From positions 1,860,001 to 1,924,000 of the forward strand of contig NZ_BCWX01000001.1 in the NCBI RefSeq assembly GCF_001894805.1: 64,000 nucleotides of DNA. The letters are read 5' to 3'. The stretch's first letter is position 1; each line of letters begins with the position of its first letter. Position numbers and translations under genes: made by a program. Source of the DNA: Rhodococcus globerulus NBRC 14531. GTDB taxonomy: Bacteria > Actinomycetota > Actinomycetes > Mycobacteriales > Mycobacteriaceae. The notes beneath the pieces are model-generated. The model searched no databases and was not told the origin of the DNA. It saw only the letters and a program-made list of their open reading frames with translations. Positions 57,871-64,000 of the stretch are shown here, piece after piece.

Positions 57871-60852
57871 ATGGTGGGATTGAATTCCAAGTCGGTGCTG
57901 GGTCCGCTTCGGCGGGTGGTCGCGACAGCGCAGAACGGCCTGGAGGTTGTTCGTCTGGGTGGACTCGAGACGGATCTGACAACCTCGCCGTTCGAGATCG
58001 TCGAACGTGCGCCGATGTACCGTCTGCGGCGGTATTTTCCCGACACCGATCCAGGGGAGACCGGTCCGCCGATCGTATTGGTCCCGCCGATGATGATGTC
58101 GGCCGGTGTGTACGACGTGACGCGCGATCAGGGGGCAGTCGGCATCCTGCACGAGATGGGACTTGATCCGTGGGTGGTCGACTTCGGTGAACCTGACGCA
58201 CAGGATGGTGGCTGGGGCCGTAATCTTGCAGACCACATCATCGCGCTCAGTGAGATCGTCGATCACGTTCATCGGCATACCGGCAAAGACGTTCACCTGT
58301 CCGGGTATTCGCAGGGCGGAATGTTCGCCTACCAAGCTGCGGCATATCGGCAGAGCCGAAACATCGCCAGTCTCATCACTTTCGGAAGTCCCGTCGACAC
58401 ACTTGCGGCGCTCCCATTCGGTATTCCGGCCGGGATAGCCACGTGGGGAGCAGACTTCCTCGCGGATCACGTCTTCAACAGGCTGGCGGTCACGGGGTGG
58501 ATGGCCCGGACAGGCTTCCAATTGCTCGATCCCGTCAAGACGCTCAAGTCGCGTGTCGACTTCCTACTGCAACTTCACGATCGTGAGGCACTCCTGCCGC
58601 GCGAACAGCAACGACGCTTCCTGGCGACGGAGGGATGGGTCGGCTGGTCCGGGCCCGCTGTTGCCGAACTGCTCAAGCAGTTTGTCGTGCACAACCGGAT
58701 GATGTCCGGCGGGTTCGTCATCAAGGATCAAGCGGTGACGCTTGCGTCGATCACCTGTCCCGTTCTGGCATTTGTCGGCGAGGTCGACGACATCGGGCAG
58801 CCCCAAGCGGTCCGCGGGATCACGCAGGCAGCGCCGCGAGCTGACGTCTACGAATCAACCTTGCGCGCTGGTCATTTCGGCCTGGTCGTTGGTTCCGTCG
58901 CCGCAAATCACACGTGGCCGACAACAGGCGAGTTCGTGCAGTGGATCGAGCAGGGCGGAACACGGCCGGCACGCGTCGAGCGCATGCCGCAGGGCCCGTA
59001 CCCCGAGGACGAGACCGGGGTGTCGATGAGCAATCGGATCATTCACACCGTGGCCTCGGTAGCCGAGGTCGGCGTCGGCGTGACCAAGGGCATCAGCGAT
59101 CTGGCCAGCGGAGCATTGCGCGGGACTTTCGAATTGTCCGGCGAGGCTGCTCGGGCTCTGCCCAGGTTGGCCAGGCTCAATCAGATTCAGCCGCACACCA
59201 AGATTTCGCTCAGTGCGCTCTTGGCCGAGCAGCGCCGTAAGGCTCCGGCAGGGGAGTGCTTCCTCTTCGACAACCGGGTCCATACCTACGAAGCCGTCAA
59301 CATCCGCATCGACAACGTTGTTCGCGGTTTGATTTCGGTTGGAGTGCGCCCGGCAGCGCACGTCGGCATTCTCATGGAGACCCGGCCGAGTGCACTCGCT
59401 GCTATCGCCGCGCTGTCGCGACTCGGAGCTGTTGCAGTCATGCTCCCACCGGGCGGCGACATTGCGACGGCGGTGAAACTCGGAAATGTCGATCGGATTA
59501 TCACCGATCCGGAAAACGTTCAGGAAGTGCTCGCAGCTGGGCGTCCGGTACTGGTACTCGGCGGCGGTGACGCGCGCGGGTTGAGCGTGGATTCCGCGCA
59601 CGACGTCATCGATCTCGAGCAGATCGACCCGACGACGGTCAGTCTGCCGGGTTGGTACAGGCCTGATCCGGGGATTGCGCGCGAACTTGCCTTCATCATC
59701 TTCGCGGAATCCGGTGGCCGACTCGAAGCCAAGCAGATTACCAACTACCGGTGGGCGTTGTCGGCATTCGGTACGGCCTCGGCTGCCGACCTCGACCGGG
59801 GCGATACCGTGTATTGCCTTGCGCCGCTCCATCATTCGTCAAGTTTGCTGGCGACAATCGGCGGCGCAATGGCAGGTGGCAGCCGGATCGCGCTGTCGAG
59901 GGGGCTGGACCCGGCTCGATTTGTCGAGGAGATCCATCGCTACGGCGTCACCGTGGTGAGTTACACGTGGTCGATGATGCGCCAGATTCTCGACGAGGAT
60001 CTTCTCCTGCTCGACGGTACTCATCCCGTTCGGTTGTTCATCGGATCCGGAATGCCGCCGGGGCTGTGGAAGCGCACCACCGAGGCGTTCGATCCTGCTC
60101 AGATCCTCGAGTTCTACGCCTCAACCGAAGGTGACGTGATCCTCGCGAATGTGGCCGGATCGAAGATCGGGTGCAAAGGACGTCCGTTGCCCGGTAGTGC
60201 GCGGGTGCGACTTGCGGCGTACGACCCGCTCAGCGGCCGGATCCTCGAGAACGAGGACGGGTTTGTCCGCGAGTGCGCCGACGACGAGGTCGGGTTGTTG
60301 CTGGGTCGTGCAGGATTCAATGCCGATCTGTCCGGTGGTGCCATGCGCGGACTCTTCGAGGCCGGAGATTCCTGGATACCCACTGAAAACCTGTTCCGCC
60401 GTGATTCCGACGGAGACTACTGGCTGGTCGACCACAAGAACACGGTGATCTCGACGTTGCGTGGACCCGTCTTCACCGCTCCGATCGTCGACGCACTGTC
60501 GAGTGTCTCGCGGGTGGACCTTGCGGTGGCGTACGCGTTAGGTGAGGCACCGTTCCAGTTGGCTGTCGCCGCGGTGACCTGTTTGCCCGGCCGCAATTTC
60601 CGTGCGGCAGAACTCGCCGAGACGTTGGATCACCTCGACTTCGATGCGCGTCCTGACATCGTGCACGTGGTCGACGAGATCGCCGTTGGATCCTCGTTCC
60701 GGCCCAATCCCGCCGTGCTCGCAGCGGCCGGGCTTCCGGCTCCGGGACCGCGGACCTGGTATCTCGACTCCGAAACCCAGTCGTACAAGCGGCTGACCAA
60801 GGCAGTTGCGGCGCAATTGATGCCAACCAGGATGGGTACGGGTTCGCGGTGA
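57871..60852 (+). CDS. PhaC-like hydrolase fused to an AMP-ligase domain (Rv1683-like)
   Basis: A 993-residue fusion. Residues 1-380 form an alpha/beta hydrolase like class III polyester synthase (PPIVLVPPMMMSAGVYDV, HLSGYSQGGMFAYQAA with Ser in place of the usual Cys, and AGHFGLVVG). Residues about 450-985 are an ANL ligase domain: YASTEGDV is clear, but the P-loop reads IIFAESGGRLEAK, not TSGTTGxPK, and no catalytic PxxxxGK Lys is seen at the end. It matches Rv1683 of M. tuberculosis, described as a putative acyl-CoA synthase/lipase. Rhodococcus makes storage lipids, so an acyl-transfer role is plausible. GGGAG precedes the ATG by 5 bases. Confidence 0.88.
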   Translation: MVGLNSKSVLGPLRRVVATAQNGLEVVRLGGLETDLTTSPFEIVERAPMYRLRRYFPDTDPGETGPPIVLVPPMMMSAGVYDVTRDQGAVGILHEMGLDPWVVDFGEPDAQDGGWGRNLADHIIALSEIVDHVHRHTGKDVHLSGYSQGGMFAYQAAAYRQSRNIASLITFGSPVDTLAALPFGIPAGIATWGADFLADHVFNRLAVTGWMARTGFQLLDPVKTLKSRVDFLLQLHDREALLPREQQRRFLATEGWVGWSGPAVAELLKQFVVHNRMMSGGFVIKDQAVTLASITCPVLAFVGEVDDIGQPQAVRGITQAAPRADVYESTLRAGHFGLVVGSVAANHTWPTTGEFVQWIEQGGTRPARVERMPQGPYPEDETGVSMSNRIIHTVASVAEVGVGVTKGISDLASGALRGTFELSGEAARALPRLARLNQIQPHTKISLSALLAEQRRKAPAGECFLFDNRVHTYEAVNIRIDNVVRGLISVGVRPAAHVGILMETRPSALAAIAALSRLGAVAVMLPPGGDIATAVKLGNVDRIITDPENVQEVLAAGRPVLVLGGGDARGLSVDSAHDVIDLEQIDPTTVSLPGWYRPDPGIARELAFIIFAESGGRLEAKQITNYRWALSAFGTASAADLDRGDTVYCLAPLHHSSSLLATIGGAMAGGSRIALSRGLDPARFVEEIHRYGVTVVSYTWSMMRQILDEDLLLLDGTHPVRLFIGSGMPPGLWKRTTEAFDPAQILEFYASTEGDVILANVAGSKIGCKGRPLPGSARVRLAAYDPLSGRILENEDGFVRECADDEVGLLLGRAGFNADLSGGAMRGLFEAGDSWIPTENLFRRDSDGDYWLVDHKNTVISTLRGPVFTAPIVDALSSVSRVDLAVAYALGEAPFQLAVAAVTCLPGRNFRAAELAETLDHLDFDARPDIVHVVDEIAVGSSFRPNPAVLAAAGLPAPGPRTWYLDSETQSYKRLTKAVAAQLMPTRMGTGSR

Positions 60853-60912
60853 GTATCGGCTCAGCAGGTAGCCTGAACCTGATCGGTTCGTGTTCGGTTC
60901 GAGAGGATAAAC

Positions 60913-61119
60913 GTGGCTATTGATTCGACGTTGCTCAGCATTTTGGCCTGCCCGCAAGACAAGGGTCCACTGCTGTTGGTCGGGGACGAGCTGCTCTACA
61001 ACCCTCGTCTGCGACGCGCATACCCGATCGAAAACGGTATCCCGGTATTGCTGATCGACGAAGCGCGCGATGTTGCAGACGACGAGCACGAGAAGTTGCT
61101 CGCCAAGGCAGAAGGTTAG
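60913..61119 (+). CDS. Trm112-like small protein
   Basis: A 68-residue protein with the Trm112 fold signature: LLSILACPQDKGPLLLVGDE, NPRLRRAYPIENGIPVLLIDEAR. Trm112 proteins activate methyltransferases. The first zinc-type pair reads CPQD instead of CPxC, so it lacks the metal site, as in the Rv1684 relative. Start is GTG at 60913 after GAGAGGA. Its end overlaps the stop of the convergent TetR gene by 4 bases. Role unknown. Confidence 0.9.
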   Translation: MAIDSTLLSILACPQDKGPLLLVGDELLYNPRLRRAYPIENGIPVLLIDEARDVADDEHEKLLAKAEG

Positions 61120-61724
61120 ATCGGTAGTTCGCCGGTAAGGTACCGCTGGAGGTTCGGAGCTACCAGCGGTACCAACGCGTCGACGCTCAGCGATTTCAGC
61201 GGTTCAAGCTCGAGAATGTAGCGAGTGACCAGGAGTCCAGCGATCTGCGACGCCACCAATTCGGCTCGAATAATTCCTGTCCCGGCCGGTGAATCCACCC
61301 GCGGGATGATGTCCCGCAGGACGATGTTCAGAAGGAAGCTCTGAATCAGTCGGGTTCCTTCGCCGGAAATGGCCGAGCGAAATGCGGCGAGAATGGCGGC
61401 CTGATGCTCCGATTCCCACACGCCGAGGACGGCAGTCAACAGGCTCGTACCCAGTTGGTCGCTTGTCGACGAATGAACCGGGGCCAGAACCTTCTTCGGA
61501 TCCAGCGGTAGGGCGATTGCGGCGGTGAACAGTTGCTCCTTGCTGCCGAAGTAGTGATGTATCAGGGCCGGATCGACTTGGGCTTCGGTTGCGATGGCGC
61601 GGACCGTGGTTCGTGCAAATCCGTTTTGCGAGAATGCGCGTCTGGCGCTCTCGAGGATCTGCGTCCGGGTCTCGGACTTTCCCGGCCGCCGCCCCGGCCG
61701 CAACGGTATGTTGTTGCTGCTCAT
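61116..61724 (-). CDS. TetR-family regulator of the adjacent ABC exporter
   Basis: A 202-residue regulator, the last gene of the minus-strand operon ATPase-permease-TetR. The helix-turn-helix is at about residues 18-62 (RTQILESARRAFSQNGFARTTV, EAQVDPALIHHYFGSKEQL). Its start overlaps the permease stop by 4 bases. The arrangement matches Rv1685c-Rv1687c of M. tuberculosis. It probably represses its own operon through the palindrome at 63227-63246; the inducer is likely a compound the exporter moves. Confidence 0.92.
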   Translation of the reverse strand: MSSNNIPLRPGRRPGKSETRTQILESARRAFSQNGFARTTVRAIATEAQVDPALIHHYFGSKEQLFTAAIALPLDPKKVLAPVHSSTSDQLGTSLLTAVLGVWESEHQAAILAAFRSAISGEGTRLIQSFLLNIVLRDIIPRVDSPAGTGIIRAELVASQIAGLLVTRYILELEPLKSLSVDALVPLVAPNLQRYLTGELPI

Positions 61725-62476
61725 GGGGTTCGGCGGTCCAGCGTTGCAGCGGCTAGTGTGAGGGCGGCCGCGGCAAAGAGAGCCATCACCGCGAGGTCGC
61801 GCCACATTTGGCCGGTGGCATCGGCGTGTATCGATACCTGCTGAAGTGCGTCGACGGCGTAACTCAGCGGTAGGACGTTGCTGATCCATTCGAGCCAAGT
61901 CGGTAGCTGGTCGCGCGGAACCAGGAGTCCGCAGAGGAACAGCTGTGGAACCACGACCACCGGCATGAACTGAACGGCTTGGAACTCGGTCTTTGCGAAA
62001 GCGCTGGCCAACAGACCGAGCGCCACTCCGAGGATTGCGCCCAGTACGGCGATGACTATCACCCAGCCGAGGCTTCCGGCGATAGTGAGACCCAAAAACC
62101 CGAAGGCAACGGCACACGCGAGGGCCGCCTGGGCCGCAGCCGACAACGAAAACGCCGCGGCATATCCAGCGAGAAGGTCAAGTTTGCCCATCGGGGTGGT
62201 GAGTAGTCGCTCGAGGGTTCCGGAACTGCGCTCACGCTGCATTGCTATGGAAGTGACCAGGAACATCACGACAAAAGGCAAGATCCCGAGCATAGTGATG
62301 GCGACCCGTTGAAACAGCGGTACTGCGCCTGGCGCTGTCGGGACGTCGACGTAGAGGAAGTAGAGCAGGATCATCAACAGCGACGGAACCAACAAGATCA
62401 TGGCAACTGTGCGGCGGTCCTGACGCAGTTGCATGAGAATGCGAACTGTCGTTGCTCCGAAGATGGTGACACTCAT
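61721..62476 (-). CDS. ABC-2 type exporter permease
   Basis: A 251-residue membrane protein with six hydrophobic segments, of the DrrB/NodJ-like ABC-2 class. ATG at 62476 is preceded by the ATPase gene, whose stop overlaps by 4 bases (ATGA). Motifs are ERSSGTLERLLTTPMGKLDL after the second segment and LCGLLVPRDQLPTWLEWISNVLPLSYAVDALQQ, typical of this class. It works with the ATPase, probably as a pair of half-transporters, to export a drug or lipid; the substrate is unknown. Confidence 0.92.
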   Translation of the reverse strand: MSVTIFGATTVRILMQLRQDRRTVAMILLVPSLLMILLYFLYVDVPTAPGAVPLFQRVAITMLGILPFVVMFLVTSIAMQRERSSGTLERLLTTPMGKLDLLAGYAAAFSLSAAAQAALACAVAFGFLGLTIAGSLGWVIVIAVLGAILGVALGLLASAFAKTEFQAVQFMPVVVVPQLFLCGLLVPRDQLPTWLEWISNVLPLSYAVDALQQVSIHADATGQMWRDLAVMALFAAAALTLAAATLDRRTP

Positions 62477-63207
62477 GATATTTCGCCTCCCACCGGCGAG
62501 GTACGGATGAGTTCCAGGAACGCGTCTTCGAGGCGTTCGCACCTGGTCTTCGCGCGAAGTTCGTCGGGCGTGAGTTGCGCAAGGAGGAAGCCGTCGCGCA
62601 TCAGTATCAGTTCGGCGCAATGATCTGCTTCGTCCATGACGTGACTGGAGATCAACAGGGTAGTTCCGCCCTTGGCAAGTACAGCGAATCTCTCCCAGAG
62701 TTCAACTCGAAGGACGGGGTCGAGTCCGACGGTCGGCTCGTCGAGAACCAGCAGATCGGGATCGGCAACCAAAGCACAGGCCAGTGACACGCGTCCGATC
62801 TGTCCGCCAGACAGGTCTGCGCCGATCTGGTCCGCGTAGCGAGTGAGCCCGACCGCGTCGATTGCGGCCCGAACATCGGCACCGGACTTTCCGTACAGCG
62901 ATCCGAAGTACTGGACGTTACGGCTGACAGTCAGGTCGCCGTAGACGCTGGGGGATTGGGTGACGTAGCCGACGCGTCGACGCAGTGCCGGTGTTCCGGC
63001 TTGATCACCGAGAACTCGTACGTCGCCGCTCTTGACGATCTGAGTTCCGACTATCGCTCGCATCAGTGTTGTCTTGCCGCAACCAGACGGGCCTAGTAGT
63101 CCGGTGACGGATCCGGCGGATACTTGCAGATCAATGGAGTGGAGAACCTCCTGCTTTCCACGGATGACGGTGAGTCCTCGGATGTCGATGGCAGGTGCTG
63201 TGGTCAC
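62473..63207 (-). CDS. ABC exporter ATPase (DrrA type)
   Basis: A 244-residue ATPase: Walker A GLLGPSGCGKTTLMRA, Q-loop YVTQSPS, signature LSGGQIGRVSLACALV, Walker B LLVLDEPTVGLDP and switch SSHVMDEADHC. GTG at 63207 (VTTAPAIDIRGLTV) is used; the frame extends to 63285, but no family-like sequence precedes. It heads the operon and is divergent from mpg. Confidence 0.92.
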   Translation of the reverse strand: MTTAPAIDIRGLTVIRGKQEVLHSIDLQVSAGSVTGLLGPSGCGKTTLMRAIVGTQIVKSGDVRVLGDQAGTPALRRRVGYVTQSPSVYGDLTVSRNVQYFGSLYGKSGADVRAAIDAVGLTRYADQIGADLSGGQIGRVSLACALVADPDLLVLDEPTVGLDPVLRVELWERFAVLAKGGTTLLISSHVMDEADHCAELILMRDGFLLAQLTPDELRAKTRCERLEDAFLELIRTSPVGGEIS

Positions 63208-63226
63208 GGTGAACCTCGATTCCGTT

Positions 63227-63246
63227 AATTCATCACATGTTGAATT
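63227..63246. promoter_or_regulatory. Palindrome in the divergent ABC/mpg gap
   Basis: AATTCA (63227-63232), eight bases, TGAATT (63241-63246). It stands 20 bases before the ABC ATPase start and 46 bases before mpg. Likely operator of the TetR regulator at 61116-61724. Confidence 0.45.
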
Positions 63247-63291
63247 GTGAAACCGGACGCGCCCCAGCGTCAAGGGGGAAGGCACAATCGA

Positions 63292-63903
63292 ATGGTGAGC
63301 ATCAAGCAGTTGGCGAGCGTGACTTCTCCGCTGGAGGCGGGACTGATCATTCTCGGTTCGACACTGTCAGTAGACGACGTCAGCCTTCGGATCGTCGAAG
63401 TGGAGGCATACGGCGGGGAGAAGGACGGACCGTGGCCGGACCCGGCAGCACATTCCTATCGGGGGCGGACGCCGCGTAATCGGGTGATGTTCGAGCGCGC
63501 AGGTTTGCTGTACGTGTACCGCAGCTACGGGATGCATTTCTGCATGAACATCTCGTACGGTCCGGCCGGGGTGGCCGGTGGAGTACTCCTCCGCGCAGCA
63601 GAGGTCGAAGCCGGCCACGATATTGTCTCCGGCCGTCGTTCACCGGATCGTCCGCCCCGCGATTGGGCGCGCGGACCGGGAAATCTCGGGTCCGCAGCAG
63701 GAATTACGTTGGCGGACAACGGGGCTGATGTCTTCGATCGGGATTCACGAATTCGACTGGACCTGAGCGAGTCGGACAACTGGGTAGCGGGGCCCCGGGT
63801 CGGTGTCAGCTCGGCAGCGGAGATCCCGTGGCGGCTGTGGATTCCTGATTCGCCGGCGGTGTCGGCCTACCGTCGAAGCCCGCGAGCGCCCGCCCTTTCG
63901 TGA
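63292..63903 (+). CDS. mpg: 3-methyladenine DNA glycosylase (AAG/Mpg type)
   Basis: A base-excision repair glycosylase, 203 residues, that removes alkylated or deaminated purines. It shows the AAG core: VSLRIVEVEAYGG with the catalytic Glu, HSYRGRTPRNRVMFE, and YVYRSYGMHFCMNISYG. It lies between the ABC operon and tyrS, as Rv1688 does in M. tuberculosis. ATG at 63292 is used, with GTG one codon on as alternative; AAGGGGGAAGG lies about 10 bases upstream. Confidence 0.94.
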   Translation: MVSIKQLASVTSPLEAGLIILGSTLSVDDVSLRIVEVEAYGGEKDGPWPDPAAHSYRGRTPRNRVMFERAGLLYVYRSYGMHFCMNISYGPAGVAGGVLLRAAEVEAGHDIVSGRRSPDRPPRDWARGPGNLGSAAGITLADNGADVFDRDSRIRLDLSESDNWVAGPRVGVSSAAEIPWRLWIPDSPAVSAYRRSPRAPALS

Positions 63904-63922
63904 GGGTGGGATGATCTAGCCC

Positions 63923-64000
63923 GTGACTGAGAATATTCTCGACGAACTGACCTGGCGTGGGCTCATCGCCCAATCAACTGATCTCGACGATCTGCGTAAG
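63923..64000 (+). CDS. tyrS: Tyrosyl-tRNA synthetase, N-terminal fragment (runs off window)
   Basis: Only the first 26 codons are present, from GTG at 63923. They read VTENILDELTWRGLIAQSTD and on, close to the actinobacterial TyrS N-terminus. Position after mpg agrees with Rv1689 of M. tuberculosis. Confidence 0.85.
   Translation, partial: MTENILDELTWRGLIAQSTDLDDLRK

Overview
The window is high-GC actinobacterial DNA, most likely from a Rhodococcus of the R. erythropolis type. The evidence is the protein families, the many GTG and TTG starts, and a backbone gene order that I recall from Mycobacterium tuberculosis (rpsA, coaE, a DUF402 gene, uvrB ... a universal stress gene, a metallo-beta-lactamase gene, uvrA ... 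infC-rpmI-rplT, a SpoU methyltransferase, pheST, argCJBDFR-GH, then the Rv1683-Rv1689 block ending in mpg and tyrS). The species call is inference. I see no rRNA, tRNA, CRISPR array, insertion sequence or prophage.

Layout. 1-7.1 kb: the 3' part of rpsA, coaE with a GrpB-like tail, a divergent DUF402 gene, uvrB, a SalK/SCO6745-type gene and a universal stress protein gene. 7.1-31.4 kb: an accessory block absent at this spot in the M. tuberculosis order. It holds a lipoprotein, a HelD-type RNA polymerase motor, a DoxX protein with an 11-residue-repeat tail, a flavin monooxygenase and DUF5996. Then comes a catabolic cluster: a branched-chain-amino-acid-type ABC importer, two acyl-CoA ligases, a GntR regulator, a D-tartrate-dehydratase-like enzyme, a ketopantoate-reductase-like enzyme, an orphan LeuC-like aconitase, a VOC dioxygenase, a TetR regulator and an alpha/beta hydrolase. 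A duplicated metallo-beta-lactamase fragment, a phospholipase-D-like gene and small ORFs follow. 31.6-44.2 kb: the backbone resumes with the intact metallo-beta-lactamase gene, uvrA, infC-rpmI-rplT and pheST. 44.2-49.1 kb: a double-module Lrp regulator divergent from a flavin monooxygenase / BASS transporter / SDR operon. 49.1-57.8 kb: the complete argCJBDFR-argGH cluster. 57.9-64 kb: a PhaC-like/AMP-ligase fusion, a Trm112-like protein, an ABC exporter with its TetR regulator, mpg and the start of tyrS.

How the parts work together. Several genes form operons with start/stop overlaps: the liv-type transporter, the arg genes, FMO-BASS-SDR and the ABC exporter. Three copies of a related palindrome, upstream of the ABC importer, between the VOC and TetR genes, and upstream of the hydrolase, suggest that one TetR regulator controls the dispersed catabolic block. 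Both uvrB and uvrA carry a motif matching the LexA-independent RecA-NDp (PafBC) damage promoter. The infC operon starts on ATC and has a structured leader with an intrinsic terminator, which points to attenuation plus the usual IF3 start-codon autoregulation.
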